Positions 9,020 to 17,320 of a stretch of 62,823 bases of DNA are shown piece after piece. A model generated the notes under the pieces. It was not told where the DNA came from, ran no database searches, and saw nothing but the letters and a program-made list of their open reading frames with translations. This stretch comes from an uncultured Bacteroidales bacterium (GTDB lineage Bacteria; Bacteroidota; Bacteroidia; Bacteroidales; UBA932): NCBI GenBank assembly GCA_944326235.1, contig CALVDH010000016.1, forward strand, positions 1 through 62,823. The letters are read 5' to 3'. The position numbers were made by a program, and so were the translations under genes. How positions within the stretch are numbered: the stretch's first letter is position 1; each line of letters begins with the position of its first letter.

Positions 9020-9931
9020 ATGAAAGGAATCGTACTCGCCGGAGGCTCCGGCACCAGACTGTATCCCATAACGAAGGGTATCAGCAAGCAGTTGATCCCG
9101 ATATATGACAAACCGATGGTGTATTACCCCGTGTCCGTGCTGATGCTGGCCGGTATCCGGGAGATTCTCATAATATCCACGCCCGCCGACCTGCCCGGCT
9201 TCAGGCGTCTGCTCGGGGACGGCTCTGATTACGGAGTGCGCTTCGAGTATGCCGAGCAGCCCTCTCCCGACGGACTGGCCCAGGCCTTCATTATCGGCCG
9301 TGAGTTCATCGGCAGCGATGCCGCCTGCCTGGTGCTTGGAGACAACATCTTCTACGGCAGCTATTTCACCGTCATGCTGCGCAGGGCCGTGAACAGGGCC
9401 GAGAAAGAGGGTCTTGCCACGGTCTTCGGTTACTGGGTGGCCGATCCCGAGCGTTACGGTGTGGCGGAGATAGATTCCAAGGGCAATGTGCTCAGCATCG
9501 AGGAAAAGCCTAAGGAGCCCAAGTCCAACTATGCCGTCACCGGCCTCTATTTCTATCCCAACGAGGTGGTGGACGTGGCGGCCAATGTGAAGCCCTCAGC
9601 CCGCGGAGAACTGGAGATAACCTCCGTCAACCAGGAGTTCCTGGAGCGCGGCAAGCTCCGCCTGGAGACCCTGGGACGCGGATTCGCCTGGCTGGACACC
9701 GGTACGCACGACTCGCTGGCCGAGGCATCTACCTTCATCGAGGTGATCGAGAAGCGTCAGGGCCAGAAGGTGGCCTGTCTGGAGGACATCGCCCTGCGCA
9801 GCGGCTGGATTACCCCCGACCAGCTCCGTGAGACGGCCAAGCCCATGAGCAAGAACCAGTACGGTCAGTATCTGCTCCGCATCGCCGACGAGGAGGAGCA
9901 GAAGCTGGCCAGGAAACATCATAACAAATAA
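9020..9931 (+). CDS. rfbA: glucose-1-phosphate thymidylyltransferase
   Basis: 303 residues, normal for RfbA/RmlA. The nucleotidyltransferase signature [20 protein letters not shown] is at residues 8-27, with DKPMVYYP after it, the metal/sugar site VLGDNIFYG near residue 107, and [19 protein letters not shown] near 160. It makes dTDP-glucose from glucose-1-phosphate and dTTP, the first step of dTDP-L-rhamnose and other dTDP-sugar synthesis. It is followed 12 bp later by rfbB, so the first two steps are coexpressed. The genes for the later steps (rfbC, rfbD) are not in the window. Confidence 0.97.
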   Translation: MKGIVLAGGSGTRLYPITKGISKQLIPIYDKPMVYYPVSVLMLAGIREILIISTPADLPGFRRLLGDGSDYGVRFEYAEQPSPDGLAQAFIIGREFIGSDAACLVLGDNIFYGSYFTVMLRRAVNRAEKEGLATVFGYWVADPERYGVAEIDSKGNVLSIEEKPKEPKSNYAVTGLYFYPNEVVDVAANVKPSARGELEITSVNQEFLERGKLRLETLGRGFAWLDTGTHDSLAEASTFIEVIEKRQGQKVACLEDIALRSGWITPDQLRETAKPMSKNQYGQYLLRIADEEEQKLARKHHNK

Positions 9932-9943
9932 TAACATCTGACA

Positions 9944-11056
9944 ATGGAATTCAAGCGCAACATACTGATAACCGGCGGCGCGGGCTTCATCGGGAGCCAC
10001 GTCGTGCGCCTCTTCGTGAACAAGTACCCCGAGTACCGTATCGTAAACCTGGACAAGCTGACCTACGCGGGCAACCTGGCCAACCTGAAGGACATCGAGC
10101 AGGCCCCGAACTACGTGTTCGTGCGTGCCGACATCTGCGACTTCGAGACGGTGTGCGGAATCTTTGAGAAATACGACATCGACGGCGTGATCCACCTTGC
10201 AGCCGAAAGCCACGTGGACCGCTCCATCAAGGACCCCTTCACCTTCGCGAGAACCAATGTGCTCGGCACCCTGTCCATGCTCCAGGCCGCCAAGCATCAC
10301 TGGGACGGGAAGTGGGAGGGCAAGCGCTTCTACCACATCTCCACCGACGAGGTGTACGGCGCTCTTGAGCTGACCCATCCGGAGGGTATTCACTCGGACA
10401 TCAGCGCCCACGAGGTGTACGGTGACGAGTTCTTCCGCGAGACCACGCGATACAGCCCCCACAGTCCCTACAGCGCGTCGAAGGCTTCCTCGGACCACTT
10501 CGTGCGTGCCTTCCACGACACCTACGGGATGCCTACCATAGTTACGAACTGCTCGAACAACTACGGCCCCTACCAGTTCCCGGAGAAACTGATACCCCTG
10601 TTCATCAACAATATCCGCCACCGCAAGCCCCTGCCTGTGTACGGCAAGGGCGAGAATGTCCGCGACTGGCTGTATGTGGAGGACCACGCGAGGGCCATCG
10701 ACCTCATCTTCCACGAGGGGAAGGTGGCCGAGACGTACAACATCGGCGGTTTCAACGAGTGGAAGAACATCGACCTAATCAAGGTCATCATCAAGACCGT
10801 TGACCGTATCCTGGGCAATCCCGAAGGTTATTCGGACAGCCTCATCACCTACGTCACGGACCGTGCGGGCCACGACCTGCGGTATGCCATCGACGCCACG
10901 AAGCTGCACCGCGAGCTGGGCTGGAGCCCGAGTCTCCAGTTCGAGGAGGGTATCGACAAAACTGTCCGCTGGTATCTGGACAACCAGGCGTGGATGGACA
11001 ACATCACCTCCGGCGAGTACGAGAAGTACTACGAGGACATGTACGGCAACAGATAG
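9944..11056 (+). CDS. rfbB: dTDP-glucose 4,6-dehydratase
   Basis: 370 residues. The Rossmann motif GGAGFIGSH is at residues 11-19 and the SDR active site YSASKASSDH (Tyr/Lys pair) near residue 175; HLAAESHVDRSI and NNYGPYQFPEKLIPL are standard RmlB signatures. It converts dTDP-glucose to dTDP-4-keto-6-deoxyglucose in the cytosol, using the product of RfbA. The length is slightly above the common 340-360, with an insertion around residues 140-160 (LTHPEGIHSDISAHEVYG) as in other Bacteroidales homologues. A 12-bp gap leads into the ABC-F gene, consistent with one transcript. Confidence 0.97.
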   Translation: MEFKRNILITGGAGFIGSHVVRLFVNKYPEYRIVNLDKLTYAGNLANLKDIEQAPNYVFVRADICDFETVCGIFEKYDIDGVIHLAAESHVDRSIKDPFTFARTNVLGTLSMLQAAKHHWDGKWEGKRFYHISTDEVYGALELTHPEGIHSDISAHEVYGDEFFRETTRYSPHSPYSASKASSDHFVRAFHDTYGMPTIVTNCSNNYGPYQFPEKLIPLFINNIRHRKPLPVYGKGENVRDWLYVEDHARAIDLIFHEGKVAETYNIGGFNEWKNIDLIKVIIKTVDRILGNPEGYSDSLITYVTDRAGHDLRYAIDATKLHRELGWSPSLQFEEGIDKTVRWYLDNQAWMDNITSGEYEKYYEDMYGNR

Positions 11057-11068
11057 CATCACGTCCGG

Positions 11069-12874
11069 ATGAGCAGTTATCTCGAGGTCAACGATGTGTC
11101 CAAGTCCTACGGCCCCCGGGTGCTGTTCGACCATATCTCATTCCATATCGACGAGGGGGACAAGATAGCCCTCGTCGCTCCCAACGGTACCGGGAAGACA
11201 TCCCTGCTGAGCATCATAGCCGGCAGGGATTCTTCTGACGGGGACGGCTCGGTGCATTTTCTCAAGGACATCACCGTGGCCTTTCTGGAGCAGGACCAGC
11301 ATTACGACCCGGACCGCACCGTCTCGGAAATTGTCCTGGAAGGGGCCGGGGACCAGGCTGTGCCTGAGTACGAGGTGGCCTCGGTGCTTTCCCGCCTGAG
11401 GCTGGACGACCCCTCCCGGAAAGCCGGAACACTCAGCGGAGGAGAGGCCAAGCGGACAGCCATTGCCGCCGTCCTTATCCGCAAGCCGGACTTTCTGGTG
11501 CTGGACGAGCCCACGAACCATCTGGACGTGGACAGCATCGAGTTCCTGGAGGACTACCTCACCCGCTCGCGCTGTACCCTGCTGATGGTCACCCACGACC
11601 GCTATTTCCTGGACAGGGTCTGCAACCAGATTCTGGAACTGGACGGCGGTAAACTCTACCGCTACCAGGGCAACTATTCCTACTTCCTGGAGAAGAGGCA
11701 GGAGCGCATAGCCAATTTCAACGCGGCTACTGACCGGGCCCGCAATCTGCTGCGTACAGAGCTGGACTGGATGCGCCGGATGCCCTGTGCCCGCGGCACC
11801 AAGGCCAAATACCGTATCGATGCGTTCCATGAACTCAAGGACAGGGCGGGGCAGAGGATAGAGGAGCGACAGGTGGAGATACGGGCCGGGATGGCCCGCC
11901 TCGGCCGCAAGATAATCAACTGCCGCGGAGTGAGCTACCGCTGGGGCGACTTCCCTGTACTCGAGGATTTTACCTACAACTTTGCTCCCGGAGAGAAAAT
12001 AGCGGTGGTCGGTCCCAACGGAGTGGGGAAGAGCACCTTCCTCGACCTGCTGGCCGGTGTCCTGGAACCTTCTGCGGGAGAGATAGAACGCGGGGAGACC
12101 CTCCGCATAGGGTATTACCGGCAGGAGGGCATCCGTCTGGACGGCAACAAGACTGTCTTCGAGACAGTCTCGGAGATAGCCGATGTAGTGTCCATAGGCA
12201 AGGGGGAGACCGTCTCTGCGATGACCTTTCTCAACTATTTTCTTTTTCCTCCGTCGATGCACCGCAACAAGGTGGCATTGCTAAGCGGAGGCGAGCGCCG
12301 TCGGCTATATCTGCTGACCGTGCTGATGCGCAGTCCCAACTTCCTGATACTGGATGAGCCTACCAATGATCTGGATCTGATGACCCTCAATGTGCTGGAA
12401 GAGTATCTGTCCGGATTTGCCGGCTCGCTGCTGATAGTCTCCCACGACCGCTTTTTCGTAGACAAGCTTGCAGACCATCTCTTCATATTCGAGGGCGGAG
12501 GCCGGGTCAAGGACTTTGTGGGCAGTTACTCAGGTTACCGGCAGTACCTCAAGGACAGGGAGGAGGAACGCAGGGCTGCGTCCAGGGAGGCCCGTAAGGC
12601 GGCAGTGCCTGATACTCCGGCTTCTGCAGCGGACCGCGGAGGGGAGCGCAAGCGCCGTCTGACTTACAAGGAAAAGCAGGAGAAGGCCAGGCTGGAGGAG
12701 GAACTGGTCTCCCTTGGGGATGAGAAGAAGACCCTGGAGGCCCGGCTCTGCTCCGGCACACTGTCTTCCGAAGAGCTGACCGCCGACTCGGTCCGTATCG
12801 GGGAGGTGACCCGTCTGCTCGACGAAAAGGAACTCCGCTGGCTCGAACTCGACGAGATAGAAACCAACTCTTAA
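11069..12874 (+). CDS. ABC-F family ATPase, Uup type
   Basis: 601 residues with two ATPase halves and no membrane segment. First half: Walker A APNGTGKTS (about residue 36), signature LSGGEAKR, Walker B FLVLDEPTNHLD. Second half: GPNGVGKST (about 320), LSGGERRRL, LILDEPTNDLDL. The tail from about 530 is a charged coiled coil (KEKQEKARLEEELVSL) like the C-terminal domain of Uup. ABC-F proteins act on the ribosome; Uup homologues also affect DNA transposon excision and branched DNA intermediates. A resistance function is not suggested because the interdomain linker is short. It is translated just after rfbB. Confidence 0.9.
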   Translation: MSSYLEVNDVSKSYGPRVLFDHISFHIDEGDKIALVAPNGTGKTSLLSIIAGRDSSDGDGSVHFLKDITVAFLEQDQHYDPDRTVSEIVLEGAGDQAVPEYEVASVLSRLRLDDPSRKAGTLSGGEAKRTAIAAVLIRKPDFLVLDEPTNHLDVDSIEFLEDYLTRSRCTLLMVTHDRYFLDRVCNQILELDGGKLYRYQGNYSYFLEKRQERIANFNAATDRARNLLRTELDWMRRMPCARGTKAKYRIDAFHELKDRAGQRIEERQVEIRAGMARLGRKIINCRGVSYRWGDFPVLEDFTYNFAPGEKIAVVGPNGVGKSTFLDLLAGVLEPSAGEIERGETLRIGYYRQEGIRLDGNKTVFETVSEIADVVSIGKGETVSAMTFLNYFLFPPSMHRNKVALLSGGERRRLYLLTVLMRSPNFLILDEPTNDLDLMTLNVLEEYLSGFAGSLLIVSHDRFFVDKLADHLFIFEGGGRVKDFVGSYSGYRQYLKDREEERRAASREARKAAVPDTPASAADRGGERKRRLTYKEKQEKARLEEELVSLGDEKKTLEARLCSGTLSSEELTADSVRIGEVTRLLDEKELRWLELDEIETNS

Positions 12875-12885
12875 AACACAGCAAT

Positions 12886-13059
12886 ATGAAACGAAACCGC
12901 ATTCTTGAACTTCTGCAGTTACTCGCCCTTGTTCTCATGCTGGTCTACCTGGGCTTTGAGGATGAGGAATGGCTTCTGGTGCTTTCCGCCCTCCTTGTCG
13001 CAGGCTCCCTCGTAGTAAGTTTTGCAGCTGCGGCCAAGGAGAGAAGAAAACAGCAGTGA
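12886..13059 (+). CDS. small membrane protein, 57 residues
   Basis: Starts MKRNRILELLQLLALVLML and ends AKERRKQQ. Two hydrophobic stretches (about residues 7-24 and 30-48) are separated by the acidic turn GFEDEEW, and both termini are basic, so a two-helix hairpin with both ends in the cytosol is predicted. It starts 11 bp after the ABC-F stop codon and is probably cotranscribed. I do not recognise a family. The clean start, good spacing and hydrophobic pattern support a real gene over a chance frame. Confidence 0.65.
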   Translation: MKRNRILELLQLLALVLMLVYLGFEDEEWLLVLSALLVAGSLVVSFAAAAKERRKQQ

Positions 13060-13067
13060 CTCCCGTG

Positions 13068-13775
13068 CTAGCAGAACTGCAGCCGCTTGAAGAGCAGATA
13101 GGATACGGCCCAGATGCATGCGGGGGCGACGAATGAGTAGAGAATGTAGAGGATACCGCTGCTCAGCTCATCGACCTGGAACATCCCGATGAATACGCCG
13201 TGAATTGCGAGCATGACGAGTACGGTCATGGCTGTCTTGTGCTTCCGCAGGGCGATATTGCCCAGAATGAATACCGACTGGTACAGGCAGATCTTGCCGA
13301 AGTCGGACCAGAACGTGCAGAAATCCGTCCCGCCGGGTTCCCAGATCATGCCCTGGAATCCCCTTCCGCCTCCGGCCAGCGCCAGAGCGCAGTCCAGCAT
13401 GTGCATGACTGCGTAGAATCCGAACGGAATCAGGACGGCGGATACCAGCATCATCACTCCGAACTTGATGGGAACGGGGAGAGGCAGCATGGCATATCCG
13501 ATTCCGTCCGAAGGGTCGTTGACGTAGCCGTAGACAGATGCAGGAACGCAGAATGCCAGGAACAGGGCTGTCAGATACAGTACCGGCAGCCTGTCCCCGG
13601 GAGTCACTGTATTCTCAGCCAGCAGCATGACCAGCCAGTAGGCCAGGTACAGACAGGCCATTACTGCTGCAGCCGGCCAGATTCTCCTTATTCCGGATTT
13701 CAGGTCCGAGACCGTGAGCATTCCTGCGCGGATAAGTCTTTCCGAGGCGCAGTGGGGAGTCCTAACAGCACGCAT
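13068..13775 (-). CDS. putative ABC transporter permease
   Basis: 235 residues with six hydrophobic stretches (about 37-53, 66-82, 98-120, 155-172, 180-200, 205-228), without a signal peptide. The start overlaps the end of the ABC ATPase gene by 14 bp, so the two are translationally coupled and the protein is most likely the membrane partner of that ATPase (ABC-2-like in size). The substrate is unknown. Its 3' end is 8 bp from the convergent small membrane protein gene, with no room for a separate terminator. Confidence 0.65.
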   Translation of the reverse strand: MRAVRTPHCASERLIRAGMLTVSDLKSGIRRIWPAAAVMACLYLAYWLVMLLAENTVTPGDRLPVLYLTALFLAFCVPASVYGYVNDPSDGIGYAMLPLPVPIKFGVMMLVSAVLIPFGFYAVMHMLDCALALAGGGRGFQGMIWEPGGTDFCTFWSDFGKICLYQSVFILGNIALRKHKTAMTVLVMLAIHGVFIGMFQVDELSSGILYILYSFVAPACIWAVSYLLFKRLQFC

Positions 13776-14766
13776 GATCCACCTCCTTTTCAGTATTTCT
13801 GTCCAGGGACCTGAGATACTCTACCAGAGTGCCTCCTCCTGAGATGCAGGCGTCGAAGAGCACTTCTATGTCGATGTCTGTCTTTGCATGCAGGTTTCTC
13901 AGATGCGTTTCAGCGTCTGCCGCTGTGCCGGTTTCTGTGTCAGTGCCGCTGTAGGCGGTCGGGCGGTCGGAGAGCGTGCCTGAACCCAGGTTATGTCCGG
14001 CATATCCGCTGACGATACCGGAGCGGGTCAGGCGGGGCAGGATGTTGACCACACCTGCGGCCGTACGCTCGCTGAACAGGGCATGGAGCATAACCTTGTC
14101 GCCGGTGCTGAAGCATATCTTTCCTGCGAGATCATCCAGGGATGAGTTGAGCAGCAGCCTCCCGGAGTCGATGACAGCCACATGATCCACGATGTCTTCC
14201 ACTTCCCGGACCTGATGGGTGGACAGAATCACCGTTCTGTCCGGCCGCATGTGCTCGGCCAGCAGCCGTCTCAGGGTCAGTTTGGACGGTATGTCCAGGC
14301 CGTTGCCGGGCTCGTCCAGCAGGAGCAGCCGCGTATTGAGTGAAAGCGCGAAGGCTATCATGGCCTTCTTCTTCTGTCCGGAGGAAAGCCTTCGGAAGAC
14401 AGCACCCGGCTCGACATCGAATATCCTGAGATAATCGACGAGTGCGTCTCCGTCATAGTTCGAGTAAAACATTCCGTAATTTCCGGCATACTCTATCACC
14501 GGCAGGTCCGGAGCGTTGAAACTCTCCGGCACGAAATAGACACTGTCCAGAAACTCCGGCTTCCGGTCGAACGGCACCATGCCGTCCACCTCTATCCGTC
14601 CGTTTCCGCATTTCAGAAGCCCCGCAATCAACCTCATCAAAGTCGTCTTGCCCGCTCCGTTCCTTCCCAGGAGCCCGTAAACGGCTCCGTCCTTCAGCTC
14701 CAGGTTCAGGCCGTCATACACGCAGCGTCCCCTGTAGCTGAACCTTAGTTCATCTATCTGTATCAT
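13762..14766 (-). CDS. ABC transporter ATP-binding protein
   Basis: 334 residues. Walker A GLLGRNGAGKTTLMRLIAG is near residue 32, the signature LSSGQKKKAMIAFAL near 125, Walker B LLLLDEPGNGLD near 150 and the switch histidine in STHQ near 182. The C-terminal 120 residues are not part of the ATPase core. They include a Thr/Asp-rich low-complexity stretch (SGTDTETGTAADAETH) and look like a regulatory extension of the kind seen in ABC-2 exporters. It is cotranscribed with the downstream permease; the substrate is not evident. Confidence 0.85.
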   Translation of the reverse strand: MIQIDELRFSYRGRCVYDGLNLELKDGAVYGLLGRNGAGKTTLMRLIAGLLKCGNGRIEVDGMVPFDRKPEFLDSVYFVPESFNAPDLPVIEYAGNYGMFYSNYDGDALVDYLRIFDVEPGAVFRRLSSGQKKKAMIAFALSLNTRLLLLDEPGNGLDIPSKLTLRRLLAEHMRPDRTVILSTHQVREVEDIVDHVAVIDSGRLLLNSSLDDLAGKICFSTGDKVMLHALFSERTAAGVVNILPRLTRSGIVSGYAGHNLGSGTLSDRPTAYSGTDTETGTAADAETHLRNLHAKTDIDIEVLFDACISGGGTLVEYLRSLDRNTEKEVDHACC

Positions 14767-14869
14767 AAAGCAAGAAATTAAGTGTCTTGTTTCCGGCCGC
14801 GGGACGTTACGGCTTGAACTTTGCCCAACAAAGATGGGACAATAATTTCATATTTCAAAATTTTGCAGT

Positions 14870-14877
14870 TATATTTG
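14870..14877 (+). promoter_or_regulatory. -7 promoter box of tRNA-Ser
   Basis: TATATTTG, 14 bp before the mature tRNA 5' end, gives a very short leader as usual for single tRNA genes. Confidence 0.6.
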
Positions 14878-14891
14878 CAGCCCGAAAATCA

Positions 14892-14979
14892 GGAAAGATG
14901 CCGGAGTGGTCGAACGGGGCAGTCTCGAAAACTGTTGAACTCCTTGTGGGTTCCGGGGGTTCGAATCCCCCTCTTTCCG
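14892..14979 (+). tRNA. tRNA-Ser (anticodon CGA)
   Basis: An 88-nt class II tRNA. The acceptor stem is GGAAAGA / TCTTTCC with discriminator G; the D stem is CCG/CGG; the anticodon arm GCAGT-CTCGAAA-ACTGT has anticodon CGA at 34-36 (reads UCG); the long variable arm AACTC-CTTGT-GGGTT is characteristic of tRNA-Ser; the T arm is GGGGG-TTCGAAT-CCCCC. CCA is not encoded (GCA follows). The 3' half of the gene is also the left arm of a long inverted repeat. Confidence 0.97.
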
Positions 14980-15031
14980 CAGAAAGGCCCTGGCGCTGAT
15001 GGCGCCGGGGCCTTTCTGCGGAAAGAGGGGG
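14967..15031. repeat. long inverted repeat that includes the tRNA-Ser 3' end
   Basis: The 24 nt 14967-14990 (T-stem end, acceptor strand and six bases beyond the GCA) are perfectly complementary to 15008-15031. The pairing continues inward, after one mismatch, with GGCGC / GCGCC around a 4-nt loop. If transcribed, this hairpin would compete with tRNA folding. There is no T tract right after the stem, so it is not a standard terminator. Confidence 0.85.
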
Positions 15032-15279
15032 ATGGCCGACACAGCCGGCCTTATTTTACCCCCATCCAAACCTTCCCCAAGGGGAAGGCTTAGTCGCTTC
15101 GCTCCAAATCCGCATTTCGGCTTTTTTTTCTTCATCTTCTGCAAAGCCCGCCGCAGGCGGGTGGGGATGTGCGACCGAAGGGAGCAAATCCTCCCAAAAG
15201 AGGGGGATGGCCGACAAAGTCGGCCTTTTTTTACCCCCTTCCAAACCTTCCCCTTCGGAGGGCTTAGTTGCTTCGCTCC
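15022..15279. repeat. two direct repeats of about 84 bp, period 175 bp
   Basis: Copy 1 is 15022-15105, copy 2 is 15197-15279. Both read AAAGAGGGGGATGGCCGAC, a 3-nt loop and its complement, a T-rich run, CCCCC, TCCAAACCTTCCCC and TTCGCTCC. In copy 2 the inner stem GGCCGAC / GTCGGCC is perfect and followed by seven T, so it can act as a terminator on the plus strand. In copy 1 one stem pair is lost and the T run is interrupted. Confidence 0.8.
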
Positions 15280-15346
15280 GAGAGGGCAGTGGTCCAGTGT
15301 TTCGGCAGAGTTTTCTTCACCTTCTCGCAGCCCTTCCGTTCTCCTT

Positions 15347-15698
15347 CCACAACGGCAGCATTTCCCGCGATTCTCTGCCGTTGTGGAACTTCTTTTCCGC
15401 CGCATCCTTGCTATGGGCTTCCTGGACAGCATTGTCTCCCCAGTCCCCTTCCACAACGGCAGCATTTCCTGCATTTCCCTGCCGTTGTGGAACTTCTTTT
15501 CCGCCGCATCCTTGCTATGGGCTTCCTGGACGGCATTGCCTCCCCAGTCCCCTTCCACAACGGCAGCATTTCCTGCATTTCCCTGCCGTTGTGGAATGGT
15601 TTTTCCGCCGCATTCTTGCTATGGGCTTCCTGGACGGCATTGTCTCTCCGGGCACCTTCCACAACGGCAGAGAAATGCGGAATCTGCTGCCGTTGCGG
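15347..15698. repeat. array 1 of the 40-nt hairpin unit (4 copies, exact 104-bp period)
   Basis: Units at 15347-15386, 15451-15490, 15555-15594 and 15659-15698. Each has left arm CCACAACGGCAG, a 16-nt loop and right arm CTGCCGTTGTGG (GCGG in unit 4). The 64-nt DNA between units 1-2, 2-3 and 3-4 is nearly identical (contains GCATCCTTGCTATGGGCTTC). In unit 4 the loop is in the opposite orientation. A 104-bp period shifts the frame at each unit, so the array is not a coding repeat. Confidence 0.9.
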
Positions 15699-15714
15699 AA
15701 AAGATAGACGTGCT

Positions 15715-15998
15715 CACCTTCCAAAGGTGATACGGATACTGCCGGATTTGGCCCGCCTTCGGAAGGTGGGATGAGGCGGCAGGAAACGAAAACGCGGGTA
15801 CAGGCGCTACATAGGGCCCCGTGCGATTGCGCACCTTCGGAAGGTGAGCAAAAAAACGCGGGAAAACTGCACACCTTCGGAAGGTGGAAAGAGGCGGCTG
15901 GAAACGGAAACGCGGGCACAAGCGCTACAGAGGGTCCCGTGCCGCACCTTCGGAAGGTGAGCAGAAATGCGGAAAAGCACGACTCCTTTCGAAGGAGT
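15715..15998. repeat. series of short perfect hairpins CACCTTCGGAAGGTG
   Basis: Small palindromes at 15715-15729, 15754-15768, 15832-15846, 15872-15886, 15945-15959 and 15982-15998 (the last is ACTCCTTTCGAAGGAGT). The intervening DNA is itself duplicated: about 110 bp starting AGGCGGCAGGAAACG at 15774 recurs at 15892. Related hairpins with the same linker GCCAAATCC occur in cluster 2. Confidence 0.8.
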
Positions 15999-16125
15999 GA
16001 AGAGGTAAGCGGGAAGCTTTGGAGTGAGGGAGATGCAAAAGGCTAGACGGGACCGAAACGAGAAGGTGGTGGTGTCTGCAGGAAACCGATGCCTGGCCTC
16101 CGAGAGCCACCTGTGAAGTGGATCA

Positions 16126-16183
16126 GCTTATAACGAATTCGAGAAGGTGCCGGCAGAAGTGGCTTTTCACCGTCACCTTCCGG
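16126..16183 (-). repeat. B module (GAAGGTG...CACCTTC inverted repeat), minus orientation
   Basis: On the minus strand this reads CCGGAAGGTG, about 24 nt, CACCTTCTCG, then AATTCGTTATAAGC. The last 24 nt (16126-16149) are identical, in reverse complement, to 53977-54000 in cluster 2. Partial copies (CACCTTCTCG only) lie at about 15318 (plus) and 16057 (minus). Confidence 0.8.
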
Positions 16184-16225
16184 CACGGAAGGAACCACTG
16201 GCAGAAGGACGTAGGAGCGGGCATG

Positions 16226-16265
16226 CCACAACGGCACCGGATTACGGGATTTGCTGCCGTTACGG
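16226..16265. repeat. solitary 40-nt hairpin unit
   Basis: The same 12-16-12 layout as the arrays (CCACAACGGCAC, 16 nt, CTGCCGTTACGG), with the loop inverted relative to most array units. Two arm positions differ from perfect pairing; both become G-U wobbles if the RNA is read from the minus strand. Confidence 0.8.
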
Positions 16266-16678
16266 TTTCACTCCGCGCCTGCAAGCGAACGAAAATGAAC
16301 AGTGCGCACACAATGATTCAGGAACAAACTGACATCCTGGAACTTAACAGAAGTGGCCGTGGATGCGTCCGTTTTTAAAATGGACGAAAGCACATCGTTG
16401 GGCCGTTCTGAACTGATCATCAACGGGTTACAGAAATGGGGCGTGCGGGGACGTCAAACCGGGAACCGCAGGACGAACCGTAACGGATACCTGCCCACCC
16501 AGGCAGACCTCCGGCGAGAAGGACCACGCTACGGACCACGATCCCTGAATACGTCAGCGCGATGAGCACCGCGTCCCCACGTTCTTGGCAATGCGCTCCG
16601 CGCTTATGCGCTTGGCGTAGTCGTAGTTGTATTTCTTCCTCCTCTTTCCGCAGAAGGCGGACGTGGCCGAACAGCTGA
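16266..16678. other. non-coding stretch before the LysE gene, with an att-like 15-mer
   Basis: No gene with a plausible start was found here. A 15-bp exact copy of the tRNA-Ser 3' end (CCTCTTTCCGCAGAA) is at 16641-16655. On the minus strand, 16557-16655 reads through as a short open segment containing YNYDYAKRISAERIAKNVG, which could be a gene remnant but is unrecognised. No terminator for the LysE operon was found. Confidence 0.5.
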
Positions 16679-17320
16679 TTACAGGGACTGGAGCAGAGGA
16701 AGGCTCTTGACGGCGGAGGCCAGGCCGATGAGCAGGATGGCGGCTCCGCAGATGCGGGTGAGGATGTGGAGCTGGCCGATGGTGATGCGGTCGCGGAAGG
16801 TGCTGATGACCCATGTGATGAGGCACCAGGAGGTGGCTGAGCCCAGGGAGGTGCCGGCCCATTCTGCAGCCATGACGGACGGTGTGGCTGTATCTACATT
16901 CAGGAAAGTGAACAGCCACAGCATGCAGACCAGAGTGCCGGGATTGGTTACCGATATGAGGAAGCCGTTGAGGGCTCCTTCGATGTGGCGTACGGGACTC
17001 ATGGCTCTGGCGGTTACACTGTCCGGGTGGCGGACCTGACGTCGGCTGACCAGGAGCCTGATGCCGGTGATGCTGATTATCAGGCCTCCGGCCAGCAGAA
17101 CCCAGCCCTTGTGAGCCTCGATGAAGCCGCTGATGAAGGAGAGGGCAAAAAGGGCCAGGGCTGAGTAGAGCGTGTCGCTTGCCGAGCCCCCGAGACCTAC
17201 TGCCAGTCCTGCGCGTCGTCCTCTGGCCAGAGTGCGCGGTATGCACAGCAGGCCGAGTGGTCCCACCGGTATCGAGACTATAATGCCTACAATCAGTCCT
17301 TTGAGCAGTCCGATAATCAT
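16679..17320 (-). CDS. LysE/RhtB family translocator
   Basis: 213 residues with six hydrophobic helices. The N-terminus GLLKGLIVGIIVSIPVGPLG carries the LysE-family signature (small residues and PxGP in helix 1), and NPGTLVCMLWLFTFL in the middle is the typical second NPG motif. Members export amino acids or related metabolites through the inner membrane. The start codon overlaps the TetR stop codon (ATGA), so it is translationally coupled to the regulator and is probably what that regulator controls. It is the last gene of the trmD-tetR-lysE run; beyond it lies repeat cluster 1. Confidence 0.88.
   Translation of the reverse strand: MIIGLLKGLIVGIIVSIPVGPLGLLCIPRTLARGRRAGLAVGLGGSASDTLYSALALFALSFISGFIEAHKGWVLLAGGLIISITGIRLLVSRRQVRHPDSVTARAMSPVRHIEGALNGFLISVTNPGTLVCMLWLFTFLNVDTATPSVMAAEWAGTSLGSATSWCLITWVISTFRDRITIGQLHILTRICGAAILLIGLASAVKSLPLLQSL

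Noticed and set aside
15715..15998. Six strong transcription terminators in a row
   Set aside because: The small palindromes lack T tracts on either strand, so they are treated as repeats.
16557..16655. Extension of a gene fragment (YAKRISAERIAKNVG) upstream of lysE
   Set aside because: Too short, no family recognised and no start; noted only as a possible remnant.
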